Shown: positions 28,829 to 40,091, counted from the first letter of the stretch. The stretch: 52,020 nt of DNA from Chrysosporum bergii ANA360D (GCF_029891735.1 NZ_JANQDH010000064.1:1-52020), one strand, 5' to 3'. Made by a program: numbers and translations. Notes: generated from the sequence alone by a model not told the origin.

Positions 28829-29368
28829 TTAATCAGCAGGTTTTAATTCTTCTGTGACTGTGAGGTCTAGTTGTAGTTGTTCTTCTGGTTGGCGGTGTTC
28901 TAATGTTTGGGGTAGTTGTTCAATTTGGAAATACTGATGAAACCTTGGTGTAACTTGTAGTAAATAAGACCGAGAATCATTGTCTCGGCGTTTGCGGACA
29001 AAACCGAGTTCTACCAGTTCAGGGACGTGTTGGTATACTCCTGAACCCCGCAATTCAATTAAATCGCTTTGAAGTATGGGGTTATTTAAAGCGATCGCTG
29101 CTAATGTCCTGAGTGCGCCAGTGCCTAATTCTACAGGAATCAATGTTTGTACTAAGTCATGAAAATCTGACCGCAGTTGTAGACTGTAACCAGTGGCGGT
29201 TTCTACTACTTCCAAGGCACTATCTCGGTGAGCATAATTATCCATGAGTTCCATGATGCCTTGTTCAGCTGTGCGGCGATCGCATCCTGCATAATCAGCT
29301 ATTTCGCTGAGGGACAAAGGCTTACCTTTTAAATACAGAATCGCTTCTATCTTAGTTGCTGTAGTCAT
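28829..29368 (-). CDS. scpB: segregation and condensation protein B
   Basis: The second SMC partner, acting with ScpA. The 179-residue protein has two winged-helix units: the first with IEAILYLKGKPLSLSEIADYA (residues 8-28) and the second near residues 95-150 with ALNNPILQSDLIELRGSGV. Length and pattern are as expected. It is a single gene here, 19 kb from scpA. Confidence 0.88.
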   Translation of the reverse strand: MTTATKIEAILYLKGKPLSLSEIADYAGCDRRTAEQGIMELMDNYAHRDSALEVVETATGYSLQLRSDFHDLVQTLIPVELGTGALRTLAAIALNNPILQSDLIELRGSGVYQHVPELVELGFVRKRRDNDSRSYLLQVTPRFHQYFQIEQLPQTLEHRQPEEQLQLDLTVTEELKPAD

Positions 29369-29596
29369 TTAATAGCACGTTCTACATTTTCTACAGATGC
29401 TTGACAAGCATGACCGTTTAAATCATTCACAAATTTAAATTCTGCTCGTAACGGAAAGTTGACCGGAGCAGTTGGTTATGTTAATTATAAATTTTCGCAT
29501 TTTATTTAAGTCTTAAGGTCTTCTTTAGGAGAGAACGGAAAATCTCGGTTTACCCTAAAGATAAAAGGATCTGCAAGAGTTAGCCAAACATAATTT

Positions 29597-31027
<1,431 letters not shown>

Positions 31028-31399
31028 ACTTTCACGCCTTGACCAAGGGTAATAGTCAAAGTTTGCATTGTTGAAATTAGATATTTAATAAGTGACTCTG
31101 AGTTTCAGAGTCACTCTTTATCTACATATGTATTCATCACATCATCACACCATTAAATGGGATAAGCGCATATAGAGGGCAGCTATCGCCTGATAATTGA
31201 GATTTACAGCAATTTTGGCGATGCAACAGCGCTGATTGTAGCAAATGTACCGTGAATATTAGGATTTTATATCTTTGTGAGAGAGGCAGTTTTTGACTTG
31301 GTGACAATCAGACAACTGCTAACTCTACATCAGATACAACACTCAGAAATTTTGCCTCACTGGAGGTTTAAGCATTACCATGGAAATTTTCCATCAAGT
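31028..31399. other. gap between gnd and patX
   Basis: Holds the gnd terminator near its left end. Between 31120 and 31399 no ORF, repeat or motif is recognised. Confidence 0.5.
31091..31115 (+). terminator. terminator of gnd
   Basis: AGTGACTCTGA and TCAGAGTCACT form a perfect 11-base-pair stem around GTT. CTTTATCT follows, a short weak U-tract. Confidence 0.65.
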
Positions 31400-31594
31400 T
31401 TAAGCGAAGCGTCCACTACCCCGATGTAGTATTGGGCTGTCTAGTTCGCTGACTTGGGCTTGATATTGAGATGACTGTTGCGAACCAGAAGAGCATGACA
31501 ACATCTGAGATAAGCGATTGAGCTTTGCTTGGCAGTTAAAGGCAAAGGAACTGAAGACTAAACTTGAAACTAAAAGTGAAATCGTAGCTCGCAT
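31400..31594 (-). CDS. patX: PatX-like secreted precursor of an RGSGR peptide
   Basis: A 64-residue protein with a signal-peptide-like N-terminus (hydrophobic residues 5-19, possible cleavage after A23 in NCQA) and the hexapeptide HRGSGR at residues 57-62, two residues from the end. RGSGR is the pentapeptide by which PatS, and in the PatX family HRG(S/T)GR, inhibits HetR. The middle (25-56) is Ser/Gln-rich and variable, as expected. Upstream lie a TCCGGA element and a TAACAT box. An AGGAGA lies 21 bases before the ATG, which is far for a ribosome binding site; no in-frame start precedes it because of a TAA. hetR is 7 kb away. Could be a processed signal; activity is inferred from the motif. 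Confidence 0.85.
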   Translation of the reverse strand: MRATISLLVSSLVFSSFAFNCQAKLNRLSQMLSCSSGSQQSSQYQAQVSELDSPILHRGSGRFA

Positions 31595-31626
31595 AACAGA
31601 TGTTTATGTTTGAAATCTCCTATCTA

Positions 31627-31657
31627 ATGTTATCGATCCTCTCATACTTTTTCCGGA
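31627..31657 (-). promoter_or_regulatory. DIF-type promoter of patX (TCCGGA and TAACAT)
   Basis: TCCGGA at 31652-31657 stands 19 bases upstream of TAACAT (31627-31632) on the minus strand, predicting a start near 31620 and a leader of about 26 bases. TCCGGA near -35 is the motif described for HetR-dependent, differentiation-induced (DIF) promoters in Anabaena. The 19-base spacing is slightly long. Confidence 0.55.
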
Positions 31658-31695
31658 AAATGAACAAAAAAGTATTGTACTTTACTGAAATAAAG

Positions 31696-33477
31696 TTACT
31701 TTGACGATATATCAAGGCTTTCAGCTAATAACCAACCACCAGCATGATTGAAGTGACCCCAAATAGTCAGCAGTTGCTCATGCACAGCAGCTTGTAATTG
31801 CTCTTGTATATGCGATCGCAAAGTCACAATCTGCCAAGTTTGCCCATGATATGCAGCTGGTGCAATGATGGTAAAATGATAGTCTTCCTGGTTTAAACGC
31901 TGGAAAACTCCGGTAAAACATTGGCTATGACTGCTTACCACCGGTTGAAATACTTGGTGGTCATACCTATTTGACGATTCCCATGGGTAATTACCACTTA
32001 ATGGATAGGCTTGAAAGTGATTTAAGTAATACAATTGCCAATTCCGCCATTGTGGATTTTGGGGTGATATATCTAAATTAAATAGAGGTACAACACAGGC
32101 AGGAGCGTGTAAATCTTGTAACAAATACGTTTGTAGTTGCCTAACAGGTAAATCTCTAGGCTGACATTTCAAATCCACGCACATAGCCGCGGCCATTCCT
32201 GCGGCTTGACCGATATTCATCACCACTGGTTGTAATCTAGTTGACCCATTAGCAATATGAGATACAGAAATATTTTTTTCACAAACCAATAAACCATCTG
32301 TTTCCAGAGGAACTAAGCAACGGTAGGGAATAGTAAAGGGTGTACCAGTCCAACGTCCCCCCCAACGAATTGATTTAGGTTGCAATGACAAGTGGAACTG
32401 AGGATAATGATGGTCATTGGCATAGTTACCAATGGCGATGGTATCGGGAAACAAAGATGCTACCCTACCGCAGCCCATAGGCAAAATATCCTGTTCTGTC
32501 ACAGTAGTTAGTCCCACCAAGCGGCGACTCTCCCGGTAGTAAGGATGCAAAGCCAAAGCAGTAGAGTGAGAGGGAAAAACTGATTCAGCCAAGCCAAAGC
32601 GCCTACCCAAATTATTTTGGATAAAATGGGCAAAGTTTTGGCTATGCCAGCGACATTCTTGCAAAAATTCTTGTTTAGCTACTTCTGATTCTACTAAACG
32701 CCCTACACCTTCCCCATAATCATTACCACAAATAGGCCAATTGATCATAAATCGACCACCTGGTAAGCGCCCATAATTCAAAAATTTTTCCGCACCATAG
32801 TTATCCCAAGCACCTGCAAACAAAGCAGGATCATAATTCAGCCCGCGGGGAATTTCCGGCGCAATTGCTTCCCCAAAATCTTGCATCACCACTACCCAAG
32901 TAGGGGCTTGCACAGGATACTTTTCTGTGAGATGATTAGGATGTACAGGAGCGCTCTTTTCCCCCCATGCTGATTGTAATTCCCAGCCCCAACGGTGAGG
33001 TATTTCCGCCAAAGCCAATAAATCCCCTAATTCTGTACCATCAAGAACAATCTTGGCTGTAACAGTAAAGTCTGCAAACCGCACACCAGTTATACAATTA
33101 CCTTGCTGCAATACTTCTTTTGGTACTTGTCCAGAAATCCAGTGCAGATTAGATAATTCTTGTACCCAATCAGCAAAAATCTTGGCTCCCATGCGGGGGT
33201 CATAACTAAAAAAACTAACCCAACTATTATTTAATCCTCCTGGCTGACGCTGGCGTAATTCTTGTAAATACCGCCCCCACAACCCTGTCTGAAAAGCTAC
33301 CAATTCATTACCATCAGGAGCGGATACTCCCGCAGAGGTGAGCATTCCCCCCAACCAAGCAAATTCACTCACTAGAATAGTTTTTGCTCCCTGTCGCGCC
33401 GACTGGATAGCCGCAGCTGTTCCACCGGTTCCACCACCAACTACTAAAACATCGGCTGTGTATGTTGTTTGGGTCAT
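31696..33477 (-). CDS. FAD-dependent oxidoreductase
   Basis: A 593-residue FAD protein with the N-terminal dinucleotide motif VLVVGGGTGGTAAAIQSARQ and a C-terminal family segment NIGQAAGMAAAMCVDL. This type (FAD-dependent oxidoreductase, related to xanthan-lyase-associated proteins) has no settled substrate. The ATG at 33477 (MTQTTYTADVL) is preferred over one 13 codons upstream. It reads towards patX, ending about 100 bases from the patX start. Confidence 0.85.
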   Translation of the reverse strand: MTQTTYTADVLVVGGGTGGTAAAIQSARQGAKTILVSEFAWLGGMLTSAGVSAPDGNELVAFQTGLWGRYLQELRQRQPGGLNNSWVSFFSYDPRMGAKIFADWVQELSNLHWISGQVPKEVLQQGNCITGVRFADFTVTAKIVLDGTELGDLLALAEIPHRWGWELQSAWGEKSAPVHPNHLTEKYPVQAPTWVVVMQDFGEAIAPEIPRGLNYDPALFAGAWDNYGAEKFLNYGRLPGGRFMINWPICGNDYGEGVGRLVESEVAKQEFLQECRWHSQNFAHFIQNNLGRRFGLAESVFPSHSTALALHPYYRESRRLVGLTTVTEQDILPMGCGRVASLFPDTIAIGNYANDHHYPQFHLSLQPKSIRWGGRWTGTPFTIPYRCLVPLETDGLLVCEKNISVSHIANGSTRLQPVVMNIGQAAGMAAAMCVDLKCQPRDLPVRQLQTYLLQDLHAPACVVPLFNLDISPQNPQWRNWQLYYLNHFQAYPLSGNYPWESSNRYDHQVFQPVVSSHSQCFTGVFQRLNQEDYHFTIIAPAAYHGQTWQIVTLRSHIQEQLQAAVHEQLLTIWGHFNHAGGWLLAESLDISSK

Positions 33478-33590
33478 GGTAAAATTTTTGTGTCTGTAGA
33501 ACTGTTGGATATACAACGTTCAAGCCATGAATGGCGATCGCTACCCATTACAAAACTTATCAGCAGGCGTGTAGGAAGCGATCGCGCCCA

Positions 33591-33683
33591 ATCCCAAAAT
33601 ATCAAAAATTTTAATTCATCCGTAATCCGGGCAAACAAGATAACAGTAGAAAATATTTATAGCAGTTCTTGATATTTTGGGAT
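33591..33683. repeat. 15-base inverted repeat flanking 63 bases
   Basis: ATCCCAAAATATCAA (33591-33605) and TTGATATTTTGGGAT (33669-33683) are perfectly complementary. The 93-base element lies between divergent FAD oxidoreductase and phosphate permease genes. It resembles a small MITE or a long hairpin; there are no ORFs in it. Confidence 0.65.
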
Positions 33684-33765
33684 AAGCCTGTTCCGGGACA
33701 CCCCAGAGCAAAGCTGATGATTGATTTGAGAATCGCTATTTTGTTTCCATCTACCCTCAAGCTAA

Positions 33766-35043
33766 ATGTCCATAACGTTAATTTTCATTGCCCTCCTAGC
33801 CTTCTACCTGGCGTGGAATCTCGGCGCTAACGATGTCGCCAACTCCATGGGAACCTCTGTCGGTTCCCAAGCCATCACTCTGAAACAGGCAATAATCATG
33901 GCTGGGATTTTGGAATTTACAGGGGCGGTATTATTTGGCCAGGAAGTATCCCAAACCTTAGCCACAAAAATTGCCAACCCCACCTTATTCGCTCCTACAC
34001 CAGAGATTTATGTAATTGGTATGGTGACAGTATTAATTACCTGTGGTTTGTGGCTGCAAATTGCCACCTCTCGCGGTTTACCTGTGGCCTCATCTCATGC
34101 GGTTGTGGGTGCGATGGTTGGATTTAGTTGGGTAGCTGTGGGAGTTGATGGAATTAATTGGTGGTCTATCAGCTTAGTGGCTCTGGGCTGGATTGTCACA
34201 CCCATAATCAGTAGTGTGATAGCAGCCCTATTCTACAGTCAAATTAAGCATTGGATTTTAGAGCAACCAAATCCACTAGCACAGCTACAACAGTGGATTC
34301 CCTGGCTGAGTGTAATTCTGTTGGGGGTATTTGGTGTAATTGTTCTGCCTTCCTTAACCCAACCCCTAACTAATTACTTGAATGAGGAAATCGGTTTAAA
34401 CTTACCTAACTACGATCTTCCCTTATTCACAGGTGCCATTGCAGCCGTTGTACTCACGGTAATTAGTTGGCGACAGTTGCCAGATGTAGAGAATAATATA
34501 GACAAAATAAACAAAGGGGAAATGATTCTCACTCATGTAGAAAATTTATTTGCTCGGTTTCAGGTCATCAGTGCTTGCTTTGTGGCCTTTGCTCATGGTT
34601 CTAATGATGTTGGCAACGCGATCGCACCTTTAGCTGCCATAGTGTATACAAATACCACTGGTAATATACCTATAAATGGAATTACCATTCCTATGTGGAT
34701 TCTGATCCTGGGAGGTGTAGGTATTGTCGCTGGTTTAGCTGTGTGGGGTAAAAAGGTAATTGCCACGATTGGGGAAAACATAATTCCCTTGCAGCCTAGT
34801 AGCGGATTTTGTGCCGAACTGGCTACCGCTACCACCATTCTACTAGCCTCCCGCTTAGGTTTACCTGTTTCCACTTCCCATGCTCTTGTAGGTGGTGTTA
34901 TTGGTGTGGGATTGGTGCAGAATATCAACTCAATTCAATTGCCAACTTTACAAGGTATTGCAGTTGCATGGCTAATTACATTTCCCGTGAGTACCATCTT
35001 CAGCATTGCCATCTTTAGTACTGCCAGGATTGTATTGCTTTAA
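33766..35043 (+). CDS. inorganic phosphate transporter (PiT family)
   Basis: A 425-residue polytopic membrane protein that moves phosphate, as a metal-phosphate complex, with protons or sodium. The duplicated PiT signature is clear: GANDVANSMGTSVGSQAIT near residue 20 and AHGSNDVGNAIAPLA near 278; SSHAVVGA and STSHALVGG are also conserved. About ten hydrophobic segments. No Pho box was seen in its upstream region. The start is an ATG without a strong ribosome binding site. Confidence 0.92.
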   Translation: MSITLIFIALLAFYLAWNLGANDVANSMGTSVGSQAITLKQAIIMAGILEFTGAVLFGQEVSQTLATKIANPTLFAPTPEIYVIGMVTVLITCGLWLQIATSRGLPVASSHAVVGAMVGFSWVAVGVDGINWWSISLVALGWIVTPIISSVIAALFYSQIKHWILEQPNPLAQLQQWIPWLSVILLGVFGVIVLPSLTQPLTNYLNEEIGLNLPNYDLPLFTGAIAAVVLTVISWRQLPDVENNIDKINKGEMILTHVENLFARFQVISACFVAFAHGSNDVGNAIAPLAAIVYTNTTGNIPINGITIPMWILILGGVGIVAGLAVWGKKVIATIGENIIPLQPSSGFCAELATATTILLASRLGLPVSTSHALVGGVIGVGLVQNINSIQLPTLQGIAVAWLITFPVSTIFSIAIFSTARIVLL

Positions 35044-35637
35044 AATTAATTGGTTTAATTGGTGATCTATGTTCATGAATTGACATTTCCTGGGCTTTTC
35101 TCTGAAAAACCCAACTGCTAAAACAGCCTAAACAAAGTTAGTTTTGGCAAAATAGCCGTTAATTCATTAAAATAGTGTACAAGGGATAGTAATACTTTTC
35201 TTGGCTTTTCTTGGCTGTGAAATCCTAGTTTAACACCTATTGATCATGCCGACTGTCACATACTTTACATCCTGCGTAAATTAACATAAAAAAACTATAA
35301 CTTTAACTATGTGGCTGTGGCAATGCAGTTATTGATAAGCTTTTGCCCATTACTGTTCTTAGTCAACAAGTACTGGGAGTGGCTGTAAAGTTTGGATTTT
35401 TCTACACATTTAAATAACTTTGATGTCAGGTATATACATGATTTTCGAGTAAAATAAATGACAGAATTTGCGAAGTTTGTATTTAGAATGACAAAATTAG
35501 ACAGAAAAATTACATTTATGTACGCAACTTCTGCTAAAGTTTTAAACTTACCTGACCCAATACATAAAATCAGTATCAGTGTCCAGGAAGTTCACACAAA
35601 GCAGCTTTATCTTCAAGGTGTTAGAGGTTAGAAGCTA
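35044..35637. other. 594-base gap between PiT and the EamA gene
   Basis: A weak hairpin TGGG-c-TTTTC/GAAAA-a-CCCA (35091-35113) follows PiT and may end its transcript. A 47-codon ORF (annotated separately) lies just before the EamA gene. Nothing else is identified between 35120 and 35480. Confidence 0.45.
35488..35631 (+). CDS. possible small protein upstream of the EamA gene
   Basis: A 47-residue ORF starting MTKLDRKITFMYATSAKV and ending LYLQGVRG, whose stop is 6 bases before the EamA start codon. Basic, no signal peptide. No ribosome binding site precedes its ATG; a second in-frame ATG is codon 11. It may be a leader peptide or chance. Confidence 0.28.
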   Translation: MTKLDRKITFMYATSAKVLNLPDPIHKISISVQEVHTKQLYLQGVRG

Positions 35638-37647
35638 ATGGGGCGATTTGAGAAGCGACCAGACAATCCGCGCGTCAGAGGCGAGCTATCCAGAGCAGCA
35701 GAGACGGCTTTATGGGCTGTAGTAGAGGATTTAGAAAGACTCCAGCAAAATGTCCTCAGATCGTTACACGAAGAAATCAAACGGCTGCAAGGGGAAAAAA
35801 CTCGTTTATCTGACGAAATCCAGGAGTTATTAGCGGAAAAGGAACACTTACAACAGGTCAAGCAAATTACCGGACAGCAGGTGTTAATTCGTCAATTATC
35901 AGAGGCCTTAGCAAAGCATATATCCTCGCAACTGCAATTATCTCTGGCCAATTTAGTCAGCAAGTCAGTAGAAGGTAATTCCCATAACTCAGGAGGGGAT
36001 AATCATCAGAATGCTGAACAAATGCTTGGTACTTTGAACGATACTCTGACCAGTACCTTTAATTCTTTACAACAAGAGTTGAAAAATTATCAAAATAATC
36101 TTTCCCAACAGTTGTCCCGGATGCAAAGTCAACAGCAGCAGGGAGAAGCCATTGTGGAGGAGCTTATTAATCATCTACGCAGTGAACTAGTAAAAACAAA
36201 AGAGGAAATCTCTCCAGCAAATCTCAAAGCATCACCGCCTACTATTTTGCAAACAACAGAGCAAGAACCGCCTCATTCTTCTCAGACATATTTACAGTTA
36301 GAAGAGATTACAACTAGCACCACTGAGAATTTATCTGACGAGACAATATCACCAAGTGAACCAATATCGGTACTGAGTGGGGATTTGTCCTCGGAGCAGA
36401 ATCAACCAGCCCCACAGTCACCAAGTGAACCAATATCGGTACTGAGTGGGGATTTGTCCTCGGAGCATAATCAATCAGCCCCACAGTCACCAAGTGAACC
36501 AATATCGGTACTGAGTGGGGATTTGTCCGTTAATGAGAGTAAATCCCTCACTTCCGAACCAGCAACCAAGCAAGATACAAAAGCTGAATTATCACAGTCA
36601 TCTAATCCTGGGGTTGTTTCTCCGATTCAAATAGGTTTCTTGTTGGTTGTGTTGTCAACGGTGGTGTCATCGCTGCACAACATAGTCATCAAAGGTATGT
36701 TTTATAAAGCCTACGACAATTCTGGAGTTTTAGAGATACACGGAATTGTTTCGCCAAGCCTTGGGAATATACTGTTAATTTTAACCTTACGCTTACTGGT
36801 AGTTGTACCAATAATGTTACTATTAGCCCCTATGATGTATCCACAAGTATGGCAAGATATGCAAAGTCTTGTGCCATCATTAAGTGGCAATTCTGCCCTA
36901 AATAGTGGTTTAAAGCAACGGAAAACTTTACCTTTGAGTATAGCCAGTGGTTGCTTTTTGTTTTTATCTCAAGTTTTGCTCTACTTTGCTATTGGTCAGG
37001 TAGCAACTGGAACAGCGATCGCTTTATTCTTTGTTTACCCCATGATTGGCGCTCTTCTCTCGTGGTTACTGTTTCGCCATCGTCCTAGTACATTCCACTT
37101 TGCCACTATAGCTGCTATTTTTTGTGGTGAATTACTGGTATTAGGCGGTTCTCCAAATGTGGGTCTGGTCAATTTTTTCCTGGGAACTAGCATCGCTATT
37201 TTGGCTGGGGTGGCTTTTGCTGGCTACGTGATTCTGACGCGCATATGTGCCAGTAAGCTGCATCCAGTATCTTTTACATTAGTTAACTTTACCACTATGT
37301 TGCTATTGAGCTTGATTTGTTTGATCCTACCTTGGCCAAAGAATTTGAGTGTTGCTGTTCAGCAGCCTAACTTGCTGGAACTGATTTTGAGTGCTTTTAT
37401 TTTGGGCGTTCTCACTCTCCTAGGCTATGTACTCAACAATGTTGGTATTCGCAAATTGGGTGCGTTGCGGGCGACGATTATCGGCGCTGGTGTCCCAATT
37501 TTAACCGTAGTTTTTGCCGGTTTGATACTTGAGGAAACCTTGACAGTTGTACAAATTATGGGAGTGCTGTTCGTAACTTTTGGGGTAGCAGCTTACAGCT
37601 TTGAGAAAATGCGGACTCAGGTTAAACCTTCTCATTCTGAAAATTAA
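35638..37647 (+). CDS. EamA/DMT transporter with a long coiled-coil N-terminus
   Basis: A 669-residue protein. Residues 1-190 are coiled-coil (heptads LERLQQNVLRSLHEEIKRLQ, then LQQELKNYQNNLSQQLSRM). Residues 235-300 are a Ser/Pro-rich linker containing tandem repeats. From about 325 the protein has about ten transmembrane helices with the EamA pattern (ALFFVYPMIGALLSWLLF; LGALRATIIGAGVPILTVVF). EamA proteins export metabolites; substrate unknown. Normal EamA transporters are about 300 residues, so the cytoplasmic half is extra. GAGG stands about 10 bases before the ATG. Confidence 0.85.
   Translation: MGRFEKRPDNPRVRGELSRAAETALWAVVEDLERLQQNVLRSLHEEIKRLQGEKTRLSDEIQELLAEKEHLQQVKQITGQQVLIRQLSEALAKHISSQLQLSLANLVSKSVEGNSHNSGGDNHQNAEQMLGTLNDTLTSTFNSLQQELKNYQNNLSQQLSRMQSQQQQGEAIVEELINHLRSELVKTKEEISPANLKASPPTILQTTEQEPPHSSQTYLQLEEITTSTTENLSDETISPSEPISVLSGDLSSEQNQPAPQSPSEPISVLSGDLSSEHNQSAPQSPSEPISVLSGDLSVNESKSLTSEPATKQDTKAELSQSSNPGVVSPIQIGFLLVVLSTVVSSLHNIVIKGMFYKAYDNSGVLEIHGIVSPSLGNILLILTLRLLVVVPIMLLLAPMMYPQVWQDMQSLVPSLSGNSALNSGLKQRKTLPLSIASGCFLFLSQVLLYFAIGQVATGTAIALFFVYPMIGALLSWLLFRHRPSTFHFATIAAIFCGELLVLGGSPNVGLVNFFLGTSIAILAGVAFAGYVILTRICASKLHPVSFTLVNFTTMLLLSLICLILPWPKNLSVAVQQPNLLELILSAFILGVLTLLGYVLNNVGIRKLGALRATIIGAGVPILTVVFAGLILEETLTVVQIMGVLFVTFGVAAYSFEKMRTQVKPSHSEN
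36349..36528 (+). repeat. 69-base in-frame tandem repeat inside the EamA gene
   Basis: Two full 69-base copies (36349-36417, 36418-36486) and a 42-base third copy (36487-36528) encode the 23-residue unit SPSEPISVLSGDLSSE-NQ-APQ. The copies differ at only a few bases, so the duplication is recent and copy number may vary between strains. Confidence 0.9.
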
Positions 37648-37703
37648 ATCACGGTTTTTCATGGATCGTTACACGCAATTAGCCATCAAATAAGCGTGGT
37701 AAT

Positions 37704-37728
37704 GGGTGTTAAAAACCCCAATTTTTTT
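37704..37728 (+). terminator. probable terminator of the EamA gene
   Basis: GGGT and ACCC pair around GTTAAAA, followed by a seven-T run (37722-37728). The stem is short. Confidence 0.4.
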
Positions 37729-37760
37729 GTTATTCATTTAGGGAGATATAGCCCTTTTTC

Positions 37761-37774
37761 GTATAGTGAGATAC
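37761..37774 (+). promoter_or_regulatory. NtcA-type site GTAN8TAC upstream of hetR
   Basis: GTA-tagtgaga-TAC matches the NtcA consensus exactly, 694 bases before the hetR ATG. A canonical -10 box at 22 bases downstream is not obvious. In Anabaena the distal hetR starts are at about -700, so the position fits. Confidence 0.4.
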
Positions 37775-37796
37775 AAATGTAAATGATAAACGTTTT

Positions 37797-37850
37797 GTAG
37801 TGCAGGCATTTTCCATGCTATGAGTATACCTCACTTGGCCAAAATTCGCC
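37797..37850. repeat. composite dispersed repeat
   Basis: TGTAGTGCAGGCATTTTCC followed by ACCTCACTTGGCCAAAATTC. Both halves recur at 49321-49421, in the same order. Confidence 0.6.
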
Positions 37851-38431
37851 ATACTATAGCTTTTTTGGCTATCTTTTCCAGAGCAAATAATTAATTTAAA
37901 TTACACTCATGGATGGGAGTAAATATCAGGAAATCTTGACAAATGGTTGCAAATTAGCCATTTAGATGTTACTTATAGGGGTATTGGCAACAAATTACTT
38001 TATACAAAATTAACCTCAAAACAAACGAAAGGAGAATATGATTTTGTAGTAAACTAAAAGGTATTTTCAACTGGGAATTAACCTACTTATTCAAAGTAGA
38101 TAATTATCCGGGCAATCCAACACCAATAAAACCCAAAAACACCACAAGTTGTAATCGGTGCATTCTTGATTTACAGAATATGGACAAACCCACCAATATT
38201 TGTTGTTTGATTAGGTTACCTACTCCTAAATAGTTCCCAAGCAAAGCTCCAAATCTTTAGACAGCAAATAGTCATACAATACAGCTGTTGGATGCAGACA
38301 GAGAGGGACAAAAATAACTATGGTGTTAAATTCCCCAAAACTTTGGAGTTAAAACATTCTCTCTCTCAGGTTGGGACTAAGGACATGGGGTATAATTGGG
38401 TGTATGCTGCTAAGTTCTGTGTGACTGGTAA

Positions 38432-39367
<936 letters not shown>

Positions 39368-39415
39368 TAGTTAAACCGTACTGTCTCCAGCAAGGCGATC
39401 ATGGCTATCACAGAA

Positions 39416-39439
39416 TAGGCTGGACTTACAGCCAGCCTA
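39416..39439. terminator. hairpin after hetR
   Basis: TAGGCTGG and CCAGCCTA pair perfectly around an 8-base loop, between hetR and the convergent Cys-repeat gene; it can act in both directions. AAAAG follows on the plus strand; no long T-run. Confidence 0.5.
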
Positions 39440-39470
39440 AAAGAATTCGTCAACTTAATAGCAGTCTATT

Positions 39471-40091
39471 TTATAGACTTTGTGGAATCACCTCAAAAGA
39501 GGGACTAAGTTCAGTGGGGGCTAGATTTTGTGGTGTAAATGCAGGTGAAAAGCCACCAACACGGTCACTGGCATCAATACAAGTATCCATTGCCTGGGTG
39601 GGTGCCATATCAATCTCACTAAGTAAACCCACCACACATTGAGAAAAACGATCGGGTAACAAGCTACGACCACAATAATTTAAAACTGTTGTATTAACAG
39701 CTTCTGGAGTATTCCTGGCGATACCAACCACACAACTAGAAAAGTTTTGGGGTCGCCGGGCTTGCTCGCAAGAAGAAAGAGCATCTACAACACTAATTTG
39801 GGTTTGCTTATTGATTTTAACCACACAAGCAGACAAGTCTCGCGGACGGACTGCTGCTGCACATCCCTGTGATACTGCTTGTTCTGTTATGCCCAACTTC
39901 AAGAGTTGAGCCGTACAAAGACGGTAATCGTTGGCGTAAGAGGTAGTTACTGCCATACTCGGAGTCATCATTGCCAACAGTCCAGCTACAGCCAAAACAG
40001 GCGTTGTCAGCCCAATGGTTACAGTCTTGAATATTGTGACAGCTAAACCGGCTGTTTGGTTCCCAACTTTACTCAGATTTTTTTTGTTCAT
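39471..40091 (-). CDS. exported protein with repeated Cys-x-n-Cys units
   Basis: A 206-residue protein I cannot assign. Residues 18-48 form a signal peptide or membrane anchor. The rest contains four similar units of about 33 residues with a pattern C...(A/S)...RP-x-FSxCVVgI..., e.g. RRPQNFSSCVVGIARNT and LLPDRFSQCVVGLLSEI. Regular cysteine pairs suggest disulfides in the periplasm. It ends about 100 bases from hetR, convergently, so its position is unlikely to reflect co-transcription. Confidence 0.7.
   Translation of the reverse strand: MNKKNLSKVGNQTAGLAVTIFKTVTIGLTTPVLAVAGLLAMMTPSMAVTTSYANDYRLCTAQLLKLGITEQAVSQGCAAAVRPRDLSACVVKINKQTQISVVDALSSCEQARRPQNFSSCVVGIARNTPEAVNTTVLNYCGRSLLPDRFSQCVVGLLSEIDMAPTQAMDTCIDASDRVGGFSPAFTPQNLAPTELSPSFEVIPQSL

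Noticed and set aside
36314-36502. Minus-strand ORF with repeated HLVTVGL units
   Set aside because: It is the antisense shadow of the 69-base tandem repeats in the EamA gene.
36349-36528. CRISPR-like regularly spaced repeats
   Set aside because: The repeats are directly adjacent, in frame and coding; there are no unique spacers.
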